The position numbers and the translations under genes are program-made. Shown one piece after another: positions 33,253-41,163 of a stretch of 42,287 nucleotides of DNA (the stretch's first letter is position 1; each line of letters begins with the position of its first letter). The notes beneath the pieces were generated by a model that did no database searches, was not told the DNA's origin, and worked only from the letters and a program-made list of their open reading frames with translations. This DNA comes from JBBKWJ01 sp037968895 (GTDB lineage Bacteria; Actinomycetota; Acidimicrobiia; Acidimicrobiales; SZUA-35): NCBI GenBank assembly GCA_037968895.1, contig JBBKWJ010000221.1, forward strand, positions 1 to 42,287, read 5' to 3'.

Positions 33253-34467
33253 ATGCATATTGTTGTCGGCGCTGGGTCGGCGGGTTGTTTGGTTGCTCGC
33301 CGACTAAGTGATGCTGGCATCGACGTGCTCCTGCTTGAAGCTGGTCCTGGGCGTCCAGAGCCAGCGGGCATCCGATCCCTCGATTGGCTGCGCGCCCTTG
33401 CCGAGCCCGGCTGGACCTGGGAGTCGCTGGTTGCATCGCGACTCGATGGCCCCGAGCCCTATTGGCGGGGTCGTGGTGTCGGCGGGAGCTCGGCCGTAAA
33501 CGGCCTTGTCGCGATGGCAGGCCCCCTTGACGACTTCGTGCCGTGGCTTGGCACCGAAGCGGAAGTAAGGGCGGCCCGCGACCGGGTGTTGGGGGTGCTC
33601 CAACCTCAGACGATGCCCCTTGGGGCCCTCGCCGCTGCGCTCGGGGCGGAGCCCGCTGCGCTGACCATCCGAAACGGTGAGCGCTTCTCCGCAGCAACGG
33701 CGTACCTCGATGGTGCGTCGGCTTCGCTCAGGGTGCAGTCGTCGGCCGAGGTTGACCGCCTCGTGCTCGAAGGCGATCGTGCGATCGGCGTGCAGCTACT
33801 ACGCGGCCCAGTAATCGAAGCCGAAGCGGTTTGGGTTTGTGCCGGGGCGATACACAGCCCGACTCTTCTTCTGCGGTCGGGGGTCTCGAGCCCTCGGCTT
33901 GGTCTCGGTTTGCAGGATCACGTCGCAAACCAATTTATTGTTGAATGGCCTTCTCGGTTCGAGGCGCCACGGTCTGAGACTCCGCCTGTCACTGGTTTTC
34001 TAACGTTGACCAGCGGCATCGGGTCGGAAGCAGACGACGCTCAAGTGCTCGTAATGGACCGATCGGGTTCGCCGGGCCAGGCGATCGTCCTCGCCGCCGT
34101 GATGCGTATTGAGTCGACTGGCACCGTGTCTATCGGAACCGATGGTGAACCTATTGTTGACTTCAACATGCTTTCGGCTGGCCAAGATCGGCAGCGCCTT
34201 GATTGGGTGACATCCGAGGTCGCTGATCGGCTCGATACGGCAGGGCTCGTGTATGAGCAGTCAGGGACGGGCGACTATGTGCATGCAACCGGCACGTGTG
34301 CCCTCGGAGCTGTCGTCGATCTCGATGGCCGGGTGTTCGGCTACCACGGCCTACGGGTTGTGGATGCCTCGGTTATCCCGAAGATTCCAAGGGCCAATAC
34401 GCATGTGCCGACCCTCGTGGTGGCCGAATGCGTCGCGGAGAGAGCGATCGCCCAGATTCTCGAGTAG
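33253..34467 (+). CDS. GMC-family FAD oxidoreductase (short form)
   Basis: 404 residues from the ATG at 33253, two bases after the amidase stop; usual GMC proteins are 500-550, so the middle substrate domain is short. FAD motif IVVGAGSAGCLVARRLSDAGIDVLLLEAG; GMC signature 1 GRGVGGSSAVNGLV; CAGAIHSPTLLLRSGV; and the C-terminal HATGTCALGAVVDLDGRVFGYHGLRVVDASVIPKIPRANTHVPTLVVAE, which holds the active-site His of the family. It would oxidise an alcohol or related donor. Third gene of the ligase-amidase-GMC row. Confidence 0.88.
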   Translation: MHIVVGAGSAGCLVARRLSDAGIDVLLLEAGPGRPEPAGIRSLDWLRALAEPGWTWESLVASRLDGPEPYWRGRGVGGSSAVNGLVAMAGPLDDFVPWLGTEAEVRAARDRVLGVLQPQTMPLGALAAALGAEPAALTIRNGERFSAATAYLDGASASLRVQSSAEVDRLVLEGDRAIGVQLLRGPVIEAEAVWVCAGAIHSPTLLLRSGVSSPRLGLGLQDHVANQFIVEWPSRFEAPRSETPPVTGFLTLTSGIGSEADDAQVLVMDRSGSPGQAIVLAAVMRIESTGTVSIGTDGEPIVDFNMLSAGQDRQRLDWVTSEVADRLDTAGLVYEQSGTGDYVHATGTCALGAVVDLDGRVFGYHGLRVVDASVIPKIPRANTHVPTLVVAECVAERAIAQILE

Positions 34468-34497
34468 CCGGGAAGCCTCTCCCAAGCGAAAAGTGGT

Positions 34498-34965
34498 CTA
34501 GGCCGACGTCGGGGCGCACCCGGCACACTCGCCGAGTAGGTCAACCCGGTGGTGAGCGCCTCGGAACTGCATGCTGAATGAGGCGGCTGCAAGCGAATCA
34601 TGTAGCGCTGCTTCAACATCGTCTGGAAGGGTTACGTCGATCACCATTCCGCACGTCGTGCAGATCAGATGGTGGTGATGGGTGCCGGTCACAGCCTCGG
34701 TGAGTTCATAACGGGCGTGCTCGTCGCTTGTGACGATTTTGTGCACGACACCGGCTTCCTCGAGGACGACGAGGTTTCTGTATGTCGAGCTTTGCGCCAG
34801 CGCGGGAGCGGCGACAAGTAGCTCGGCAATCGTCATTGGCGCTTCGCTATTTGCGAGAGTCGCAGCGACTGTTCGTCGGTTTGGCGTGTAGCGATGGCCT
34901 GCATCATCGAGCCTGTGCAGCGCCGTATCGTGGATTTCGCTCATGCTCGGCCGTGTCACCGTCAC
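34498..34965 (-). CDS. Fur-family transcriptional regulator
   Basis: 155 residues from a GTG at 34965; an ATG at 34944 (MSEIHD) is a possible start, neither has a strong ribosome site. The winged helix covers HRLDDAGHRYTPNRRTVAATLANSEAPMTIAELLVAAPALAQSSTYRNLVVLEEAGVVHKI. Metal sites: GTHHHHLICTTCG and GECAGCAP give the two CxxC pairs of the structural zinc, with His residues for the sensory metal. It could sense iron, zinc or peroxide; the sequence does not decide. Convergent with the GMC gene (30 bases apart) and divergent from the Bax-inhibitor gene. Confidence 0.88.
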   Translation of the reverse strand: MTVTRPSMSEIHDTALHRLDDAGHRYTPNRRTVAATLANSEAPMTIAELLVAAPALAQSSTYRNLVVLEEAGVVHKIVTSDEHARYELTEAVTGTHHHHLICTTCGMVIDVTLPDDVEAALHDSLAAASFSMQFRGAHHRVDLLGECAGCAPTSA

Positions 34966-35109
34966 ACCGTAGCACGCGTTGCTAGTTGGGAATCAGTGGG
35001 AACGTGATGGTTTAGCCGGTTCATCGTCGCACTGAGATTTCGCAAGGTGGCGTATGAGAAGCCGAGATTTCGTGCGACACTGTCTGAAACCTCAGAGGAG
35101 ACCACTTTC
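34966..35109. promoter_or_regulatory. Divergent intergenic region, fur-type gene / BI-1 gene
   Basis: 144 bases holding the promoters of the Fur-type regulator and the Bax-inhibitor gene. AGAGGAGACC at about 35095-35104 is the ribosome-binding site of the BI-1 ATG at 35110. A short inverted repeat TAGCA-CGCGT-TGCTA lies at 34970-34984, just upstream of the fur-type GTG, in a place suited to autoregulation, but it is too short to call a Fur box. Confidence 0.35.
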
Positions 35110-35811
35110 ATGACCAACTTTGCGCAGGCGCCCTTCGCGCCAGTCGCCCAGCAGACCGAGGAAGTTCGCGGCAGCTTCATCATCAAGGTGTACCAACACC
35201 TCGCATTGGCTGTCGGGCTGTTTGTCGCTTTTGAAGTGGTGATGTTCCAGACCGGCCTCGCACGCCGTCTCGCCGACTTCATCTCGGGCGGACGCATGGG
35301 TTGGATCCTGCTGCTTGGTGGGTTCATGTTGGTGCAACAGATTGCGGGTATGTCCGCTCACAATCTGGCCAACCAAAACCTTCAGTACTTGGGTCTGTTT
35401 GCAATGGTTGCGGCTCAAGGCACCATCTTCGCCCCGTATCTGTATCTCATCTTTGAGAACCAGGGAGGAAGCCCAGTCTGGAGCGCAGCAGTAGTCACCG
35501 CAATCGGCTTCGCCGGGCTGACCTTCGTCGGCTTTATCACGCGCAAAGACTTGACGTTCATGCGACCACTGATCATGTGGGGCAGTTTCTGCGCCCTTGG
35601 TCTCATCGTGCTGGCTCTCATCTTCCAATTCGACCTCGGCCTCTGGTTCTCACTGGCGATGGTTGCGTTGGCTGGCGCGTCAATCCTCTACCAGACCCAA
35701 AACATCATCCGCCGCTACCCCGCAGATGCCTATGTCGGCGCTGCGGTCGGCCTGTTTGGCTCCTTGATGACCATGTTCTGGTACATCTTGCGGATCTTCA
35801 GCCGACGCTAG
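35110..35811 (+). CDS. Bax inhibitor-1/YccA family membrane protein
   Basis: 233 residues from the ATG at 35110, chosen for the upstream GAGGAG; the longer frame from 35047 lacks one. Seven hydrophobic segments. Family features: FIIKVYQHLALAVGLFVAFE at the first helix, TFVGFITRKDLTFMRPLIMWGSF, and the C-terminal ASILYQTQNIIRRYPADAYVGAAVGLFGSLMTMFWYILRIF, where the two Asp-containing segments form the pH/calcium-sensitive pore in characterised members. It sits in the cytoplasmic membrane; the role in bacteria is not settled. The PxpA gene follows after six bases. Confidence 0.92.
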   Translation: MTNFAQAPFAPVAQQTEEVRGSFIIKVYQHLALAVGLFVAFEVVMFQTGLARRLADFISGGRMGWILLLGGFMLVQQIAGMSAHNLANQNLQYLGLFAMVAAQGTIFAPYLYLIFENQGGSPVWSAAVVTAIGFAGLTFVGFITRKDLTFMRPLIMWGSFCALGLIVLALIFQFDLGLWFSLAMVALAGASILYQTQNIIRRYPADAYVGAAVGLFGSLMTMFWYILRIFSRR

Positions 35812-35817
35812 AGATCG

Positions 35818-36531
35818 ATGGCCATTGATCTCAACGCCGACCTCGGTGAGGGCTTCGGCCAGTGGACACTCGGCGATGACGAGGCACTCCTCGACATTGT
35901 GACCAGCGCGAATGTCGCGTGTGGGTTTCATGCCGGTGATCCAGGGATCATGAGGCGAGTATGCGAAATGGCGGTGGCACGAGGTGTGGCAATTGGCGCG
36001 CACGTGTCGTTTCGTGATCTTGTCGGATTCGGGCGTCGAGACATGGTGATGAGCCACGACGAGTTGGCAGACGATGTGCTTTACCAACTGAGCGCGCTCG
36101 CCGGGTTCGCCCGAGCGGCCGGGGGAGAGGTTTCATACGTGAAGCCACACGGTGCGCTCTACAACCGCTGTGGCCACGACGCAGGCGCAAGCGCTGCTGT
36201 CCTCGCTGGAATCCACTCATACGATTCTTCGCTGCTGGTGCTCGGACTTCCCGGTTCGGCGCTTTGCGCGGCGGCAGGTGACAAGGCGATTCACGAGGCT
36301 TTCGCCGATCGCGCGTATCGGTCAGACGGCTCGCTTGTGCCACGTTCTGAGCCCAAGGCGGTGCTGACAGCCGAGGCCGATGTTGTCGCCCAGGCGGTAG
36401 TGCTTGCGGCCGCAGGGGCCGCTTCGATATGCGTGCACGGCGACACGCCGGGCGCGGTCCGTCTGGCCAGCCGAGTTCGAGCCGGCCTCGAGGGCAAAGG
36501 TCACACCTTGGCGTCGTTCGCCCGCCGCTAA
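35818..36531 (+). CDS. pxpA: 5-oxoprolinase subunit A (LamB/YcsF family)
   Basis: 237 residues. N-terminal IDLNADLGEGFGQWTLGDDEALLDIVTSANVACGFHAGDP, then GAHVSFRDLVGFGRRDM, SYVKPHGALYN and CVHGDTPGAV are the well-known LamB/YcsF signatures. In Bacillus and E. coli PxpA works with PxpB and PxpC to cleave 5-oxoproline (pyroglutamate) using ATP. No pxpB or pxpC is next to this gene; the HyuA/HyuB pair 10 kb away belongs to the analogous ATP-dependent oxoprolinase superfamily. The ATG at 35818 lies six bases after the BI-1 stop, so the two are probably cotranscribed, though functionally unrelated. Confidence 0.92.
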   Translation: MAIDLNADLGEGFGQWTLGDDEALLDIVTSANVACGFHAGDPGIMRRVCEMAVARGVAIGAHVSFRDLVGFGRRDMVMSHDELADDVLYQLSALAGFARAAGGEVSYVKPHGALYNRCGHDAGASAAVLAGIHSYDSSLLVLGLPGSALCAAAGDKAIHEAFADRAYRSDGSLVPRSEPKAVLTAEADVVAQAVVLAAAGAASICVHGDTPGAVRLASRVRAGLEGKGHTLASFARR

Positions 36532-36554
36532 CGCGCCGGAGGTAGCCTGCCCCA

Positions 36555-37433
36555 GTGATCGAAGAGGCTGACCCAAAGAAGGGCTATCTGACCGGGTTTG
36601 CTGCCTACTTCGTGTGGGGCGCATTGCCACTTTTTTGGAAGCTGGTTGATGCACCGCCGCTACAGGTCACGGTGTGGCGCATTCTGCAAGCCGCCCTGTT
36701 AATGGCCGTAATCGTTTGGCTGAAAGAGAAGGTTTCGCCTCGGTCGCTGTTCACTGATCGTCGGGCAAGCCTTCTGCACCTCGGCACGGCGCTGCTGCTA
36801 TGCGTCAACTGGTTTGTCTACGTGTACGCCATCAGCACTGACCGCGTCGTCGAGACGAGCCTCGGCTATTTCATTAACCCGCTGGTGTACGTCGCCCTCG
36901 GCGTCGTCTTCCTCGGCGAGAAGCTGGGCCGACCCCAGCAGTTGGCACTTGCGATCGCGTTCCTTGGCGTGGTGGTTCTCACGGTCGAGGCAGGCGCTCT
37001 CCCATGGATCTCGCTTGTGTTGGCGCTGAGCTTCGGCACCTACGGCCTCGCTCGGAAACTGTCACCAAAGAGCTCGTTTCAAGGGCTTGCCCAAGAGATG
37101 CTGTGGCTCTCTCCGTTTGCCGCCGGAACACTGCTCTGGCTTGGTGCACGCGGCGATCTGGTCGGCGGCGATTCGACGTCGGTCGGCGCAATGTTTTTTC
37201 TCGGCGCGGCGACGGCTTTGCCACTTGTGCTCTTCGCTACCGCAGCCAGAAACCTGCCTCTGTCTGTCGTCGGCATGATGCAGTATCTGGCACCAACGAT
37301 GCAGTTCTTGCTCGGTGTGTTCGTATTCGGCGAATCGGTATCGGCCGGTCGATGGCTTGGGTCGGCACTAATCTGGCTAGCCCTTGGACTGCTTGCAACC
37401 GACAGTTTTAGCCAGTACCGGCGTCACCGATAG
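36555..37433 (+). CDS. rarD: EamA-family transporter, RarD type
   Basis: 292 residues from a GTG at 36555 with GGAGG about 12 bases upstream. Ten hydrophobic helices. RarD signatures: KKGYLTGFAAYFVWGALPLFWKLVDAPPLQVTVWRI, VNWFVYVYAISTDRVVETSLGYFINPLVYVALGVVFLGEKL, and VVGMMQYLAPTMQFLLGVFVFGE. DMT-superfamily membrane transporters of this type have no firmly known substrate. Third gene of the BI-1/pxpA row, 23 bases after pxpA. Its 3' end overlaps the convergent 3-hydroxybutyryl-CoA dehydrogenase gene by 10 bases. Confidence 0.88.
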   Translation: MIEEADPKKGYLTGFAAYFVWGALPLFWKLVDAPPLQVTVWRILQAALLMAVIVWLKEKVSPRSLFTDRRASLLHLGTALLLCVNWFVYVYAISTDRVVETSLGYFINPLVYVALGVVFLGEKLGRPQQLALAIAFLGVVVLTVEAGALPWISLVLALSFGTYGLARKLSPKSSFQGLAQEMLWLSPFAAGTLLWLGARGDLVGGDSTSVGAMFFLGAATALPLVLFATAARNLPLSVVGMMQYLAPTMQFLLGVFVFGESVSAGRWLGSALIWLALGLLATDSFSQYRRHR

Positions 37434-38302
37434 TCGTAGAAGCCTCGTCCGGCTTTCCGACCGAGAAGGCCAGCTTCAACCATACGGGCGAGCAACGGAG
37501 GCGGAGCGTAGAGCTGCTCTTTGAACTCTTCATACAGCGACTGGGCGACTGCGTTAGTTGTGTCGAGGCCAATCAGGTCAGCGAGCGCCAGCGGTCCCAT
37601 TGGGTGAGCACACCCGGTGACCATGCCTTGGTCGATATCTTCCTTCGATGCGAAGCCAGACTCGTACATGCGGACGGCGCTAAGGATGTATGGAATCAGC
37701 AGGGCGTTCACGATGAAGCCAGCCCGGTCTTGGGACTTGATGACTCTCTTGCCAAGCTGCGAAGAAGCAAATGCTTCGGCGATGTCGTTCGTTTCTTCCG
37801 ATGTATGAAGCGACGTGACGATCTCGACCAGGTGGAGCACGGGGACCGGGTTGAAGAAGTGGATCCCGATTACGTGCTCGGGACGACTCGTCGCCATTGC
37901 AAGCTTCATAATCGGGATTGACGAGGTATTTGACGCCAGGATGGCCTCTTCGTCCTCGACGATGCCGTCAAGACGACGAAATAGCGTCGTCTTTGCGTTT
38001 TCGTTCTCGATGATGGCCTCGATCACCATTTGGCGGTCGGCCAGACCTTCCATGTCGGTGGTGAATACGAGCTTGTCGAGCACATCTACCTGAGTCGACA
38101 GCTCCATCTTGCCCGCCTTGACGGCACGGTCGAGTGACTTCTCGACCCGGGCTCGGCCGGCCTGGGCGGCTTCGGTTGTGGTTTCAACGACGATGACGTC
38201 AATGCCAGCCTTGGCGCTGACCTCAGCAATACCGGATCCCATTAGACCCGCACCGATAACACCCAATCGCTCGATTGGGTTGCCTTCACTCTTCGTAGCC
38301 AT
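37424..38302 (-). CDS. 3-hydroxybutyryl-CoA / 3-hydroxyacyl-CoA dehydrogenase
   Basis: 292 residues, the single-domain-pair length of bacterial Hbd/FadB2 proteins. NAD motif LGVIGAGLMGSGIAEVSAKAGIDVIVVE; EAIIENENAKTTLFRRLD; LASNTSSIPIMKLA; catalytic His in VIGIHFFNPVPVLHLVEIV; Asn in SQDRAGFIVNALLIPYILSA; and C-terminal CAHPMGPLALADLIGLDT plus LLGRKAGRGFYDYR. It oxidises 3-hydroxybutyryl-CoA to acetoacetyl-CoA, or the reverse. The ATG at 38302 has only a weak ribosome site. It is separate from the FadJ-type enzyme in this window, so the cell has two dehydrogenases for this step. Confidence 0.93.
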   Translation of the reverse strand: MATKSEGNPIERLGVIGAGLMGSGIAEVSAKAGIDVIVVETTTEAAQAGRARVEKSLDRAVKAGKMELSTQVDVLDKLVFTTDMEGLADRQMVIEAIIENENAKTTLFRRLDGIVEDEEAILASNTSSIPIMKLAMATSRPEHVIGIHFFNPVPVLHLVEIVTSLHTSEETNDIAEAFASSQLGKRVIKSQDRAGFIVNALLIPYILSAVRMYESGFASKEDIDQGMVTGCAHPMGPLALADLIGLDTTNAVAQSLYEEFKEQLYAPPPLLARMVEAGLLGRKAGRGFYDYR

Positions 38303-38364
38303 ACAAAACCGCTTTCAGATTGGTTAGTTGTACGACTCTAGGGGACGCGCGGGCCTCGGGAGCG

Positions 38365-39315
38365 CTAGTTGTCGCCCAAGAGAGCGGCCATGTTCGCTCC
38401 GTCGATGACCTTGTCTGCCGGTGGAGCTTCGATCGTCACCGGCTCGCCGTAATCAAAGAAGCGGATAGTCAACTGCACGTTGACATCTTGGCCGGTCTCG
38501 TCGTCAGCCTGAACCTGCGATGTGGTGATCTGACGGAGCAAGCCGTCGCCGTCGATCCACACGTCGAACGGCTCGGTATCGGCCGACCCGGCACCGTCGT
38601 CGGCGATCGTAACGAGGTAGTGCGTTGTCTCGACTCCGTCGATTGTTTCACGGCCGACCTCATCGATAATGACGTCGTCGTTCTCATATGAATCGAGGGG
38701 GCTGGCTGCGCCGATGTCGGCACCAAAGTCGGCAGTGAGCGAAGTTGCATCGTCTGACTCGAACTCAATCCAGTTGCCTTCGCCACCACTGAACATGGCA
38801 AAGAAGCCGCCCGTGATGTAGGCCTTGTCGCCGACGGTGCGCACGACCATCGGCTCATCGAGGAGTCCGGCCATCCCCTCGGGGATTGAATCGCCACCCT
38901 CTGCTGCAATTGCGCTCGCTGCACCTGACAGGTCGATTGTGATCTCAGACGTCTTGTCTGCGGTGTTGAACTGTCCTGACATTGTGATTGTGCCTGCGCC
39001 ACTCGCTCCGTCGGCGGTTGTCGTCATCTCGAATCGGCCGCTCTGGACTTCCTGCTGTTTCGCTGCTGACTGGCCCAGCACACTGTCACTAAATCGAACG
39101 GCGCCCGTCGAAGTAGCCGGAGCCTCAGCGCTGCCGTTTGACTCGGACGTGTCATCTGTTGATGCAACGTCAGCAGAGATCGGAGCATCGGTTGCCGTTG
39201 TAGCTCCTTCGGCTGAGGCGTCGATAGCCGTGTCGGCCGCGGAGCCACAGGCACCAGCAACGAGAATGAGGCTAAGGAGAAGGGCAGGTTGGCGCAAGGC
39301 CTTGATCGTGAACAC
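38365..39315 (-). CDS. Lipoprotein, LppX/LprG/LolA-like
   Basis: 316 residues from a GTG at 39315, chosen because AAAGGA lies six bases upstream. N-terminal hydrophobic signal MFTIKALRQPALLLSLILVAGAC with an AGAC lipobox, then a long Ser/Thr/Ala/Asp linker. The mature domain (SDSVLGQSAAKQQEVQSGRFEMTTTADGASGAGTITMSGQFN, VVRTVGDKAYITGG, EVGRETIDGVETTHYLVTI, DVWIDGDGLLRQI) is the antiparallel half-barrel pattern of LolA/LppX/LprG-type lipid carriers. The family assignment is by pattern, not by a strong motif. It could carry lipids or act as an envelope sensor. Upstream of it lies an orphan response regulator on the same strand. Confidence 0.7.
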   Translation of the reverse strand: MFTIKALRQPALLLSLILVAGACGSAADTAIDASAEGATTATDAPISADVASTDDTSESNGSAEAPATSTGAVRFSDSVLGQSAAKQQEVQSGRFEMTTTADGASGAGTITMSGQFNTADKTSEITIDLSGAASAIAAEGGDSIPEGMAGLLDEPMVVRTVGDKAYITGGFFAMFSGGEGNWIEFESDDATSLTADFGADIGAASPLDSYENDDVIIDEVGRETIDGVETTHYLVTIADDGAGSADTEPFDVWIDGDGLLRQITTSQVQADDETGQDVNVQLTIRFFDYGEPVTIEAPPADKVIDGANMAALLGDN

Positions 39316-39405
39316 AGTGATCCTTTCGAGAATCGTTGCATCGGTTTCCACGAGGGAGATCTTAAGAGATAGGAGGAGATTGGTGGACGCGGCCCTCTGA
39401 TCGCG

Positions 39406-40080
39406 TTATTCGCTAGAGAGCGCCTCGTGAAGCCGGTAGCCGACTCGGGGGAGGGTTTGGATGCGCTCGGCCCCGACCTTTTGGCGCAGGTAGCGAAGGT
39501 AGACATCAACAACATTCGGACTGCCGTCGAATTCAGGGCCCCAGACGTCGTGCAGAATAACAGCCTTTGCGATTGGCACGGCCCTGGCCTGGAGTAGGCA
39601 TTCGAGGACCTGACCTTCGCGCGGCGTAAGCAGCACGGCAGGGTCGTTGTCGACGCTCGCTTCCCGTGTTGTTGGGTCGTAGCTGATACCGGCATAGCTC
39701 ATCGGATCGGCGTGCGAGCGATGGCGTCGCAAGAGGGCTTGAGCCCGAGCCGATAGGACAGCGACGGAGTACGGCTTTCGCAGATAGTCGTCGGCCCCGA
39801 GTTCGAATGCCTCGACTTCGTCGTACTCGCCGGTCTTCGCGGAAAGCACCATGATTGGCGTAGTGACTTTCAGGTCGCGAAGCATGCGGCACACTTCGTA
39901 GCCGTTGTATCCGGGCATCCTTATGTCGAGCAGGATCAGATCGAAGTTGGTTTCGCCGACCATCGCGAGACCATCGTCTCCGTTCGTGGCGATTTCTACG
40001 GTCAGGCCGAAGGCCTCGAGGGTTGCCGCAGCGAGCGCTGCGCTCGCCGGATCGTCCTCGATTACAAGTGCTTGTGCCAC
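39406..40080 (-). CDS. OmpR/PhoB-family response regulator (orphan)
   Basis: 224 residues from a GTG at 40080, with AAGGA eight bases upstream. Receiver domain: acidic pair Glu8/Asp9/Asp10, phospho-acceptor Asp52 in LILLDIRMPG, and Lys in DDYLRKPYS. C-terminal winged helix: LTPREGQVLECLLQARAVPIAKAVILHDVWGPEFDGSPNVVDVYLRYLRQKVGAERIQTLPRVGYRL, the OmpR DNA-binding pattern. No histidine kinase gene is next to it in this window, so its partner is elsewhere. The lipoprotein gene follows 90 bases downstream. Confidence 0.93.
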   Translation of the reverse strand: MAQALVIEDDPASAALAAATLEAFGLTVEIATNGDDGLAMVGETNFDLILLDIRMPGYNGYEVCRMLRDLKVTTPIMVLSAKTGEYDEVEAFELGADDYLRKPYSVAVLSARAQALLRRHRSHADPMSYAGISYDPTTREASVDNDPAVLLTPREGQVLECLLQARAVPIAKAVILHDVWGPEFDGSPNVVDVYLRYLRQKVGAERIQTLPRVGYRLHEALSSE

Positions 40081-40088
40081 TGCCCGGT

Positions 40089-40106
40089 TCCTTACGATGT
40101 CCTTAC
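40089..40106. promoter_or_regulatory. TCCTTAC direct repeat, 11-base period, upstream of response regulator
   Basis: TCCTTAC occurs at 40089-40095 and 40100-40106, exactly 11 bases apart (GTAAGGA on the regulator's coding strand). OmpR/PhoB proteins typically bind direct repeats with this period, so autoregulation is possible. The copy nearer the gene also forms its ribosome-binding site, which may be the whole explanation for one of the two. Confidence 0.35.
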
Positions 40107-40206
40107 AAGTCTGCCTGGTCTGGACTATTTCGTGATATTGATAGATTTATTGCTGGAATTCAGTGGAGACTCGCGAAATGCCTCAGCTGAGGAAACCTCG
40201 GTCAGA

Positions 40207-41136
40207 ATGACGACAGACGACGCACTAATCGACGCTCTGAGCGAGATTAGTCGAACATTTGCGTCACATAGCGCCAAAATCTGGTCACCTTCCTTTCAGC
40301 CTGGTCAGCTTCCGATTGTCTTCATCTCAACCGATGATGATGGTTTCCCGATCGTGTGGTCTCACAACATTGCGAGTCTGACCGGAGTCGAGGCCACCTT
40401 CGAAGTAGCCCAAGGAAGCCAGCTCCTTCGGCACCGGGGAGTGGCGGTCGCTCGACCAGCAGGAGGCTGCTTCGTCGGATCAGAGGTATACGGGGAGACA
40501 TGCGTTGTTGTCGATCTCGAGGGCGACGTCCCTCACGTGGACGATCCTGAATTCCGTCGATTCGTCGTCCACGAGCTGTTTCATTTCTTTCAGATGTTCG
40601 TTGAGAACTGGAAGACGCCAGTTGGCTACGACCCGTTCGAACCAGCCGACCTGGTTGGTTCCGACCTGGCGCTTAGCGAACTTGAACTTGAGCTCGTCGA
40701 GCGTGCCGTCGACGCCGACGAGGAGCAGCTTGTCGCTTTGGCTACTCGCTTCTGTTCGATACGTGCCCATCGCCACGCCGCCTTCAATCGGCCTCGACTG
40801 AGCTGTCAAGAACGAGGTCTCGAACAGATCGAAGGAACTGCTCGCTATGTAGAGAACCGCTACGCCGAGGCGAACGGCAGACCAGGGCGGCTAGATCTTC
40901 CTCCGGAGGCGCTAAACGGCGACGCCGATTGGCATTGTGCTGGCCGGTTCTACCGGACTGGCGCACGGATCGGCGAGATCCTTGATCGCCTAGGCGTCGA
41001 TTGGCGTGAAAGCCTGCGGTCGGGGCAATCACCGTCCGCAATACTTGGCGATGCGCTCGACGAGCGCAACGCCAATCCATTGGGGCGGCCTACGATACGA
41101 AACCAAATACCTCTGAGCTACGCAGTAGTCCCCTAG
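40207..41136 (+). CDS. Predicted zinc-dependent peptidase-like protein (HELFH, gluzincin-like)
   Basis: 309 residues from the ATG at 40207; the frame is open upstream to 40072 but that overlaps the divergent regulator's leader. Not a family I can name. HELFH at residues 122-126 fits the HExxH zinc site. A second motif IEGTARYVE with Glu209 lies about 83 residues later and resembles the EGxAxY third-ligand motif of gluzincins. No signal peptide or membrane segment is seen, so it would be cytoplasmic. C-terminal GRFYRTGARIGEILDRLGVDWRESLRSGQSP looks like the end domain seen in peptidase-MA-like proteins. Activity is unproved. Divergent from the response regulator; the decarboxylase starts 27 bases after it. 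Confidence 0.7.
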   Translation: MTTDDALIDALSEISRTFASHSAKIWSPSFQPGQLPIVFISTDDDGFPIVWSHNIASLTGVEATFEVAQGSQLLRHRGVAVARPAGGCFVGSEVYGETCVVVDLEGDVPHVDDPEFRRFVVHELFHFFQMFVENWKTPVGYDPFEPADLVGSDLALSELELELVERAVDADEEQLVALATRFCSIRAHRHAAFNRPRLSCQERGLEQIEGTARYVENRYAEANGRPGRLDLPPEALNGDADWHCAGRFYRTGARIGEILDRLGVDWRESLRSGQSPSAILGDALDERNANPLGRPTIRNQIPLSYAVVP

Positions 41137-41163
41137 CGGTGGAGCGAGTTGTACCCTGACTCG

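Noticed and set aside
34970..34984. TAGCA-CGCGT-TGCTA inverted repeat as a Fur box
   Set aside because: Only five bases per arm and no resemblance to a known Fur or Zur site; kept only as a remark on the intergenic region.
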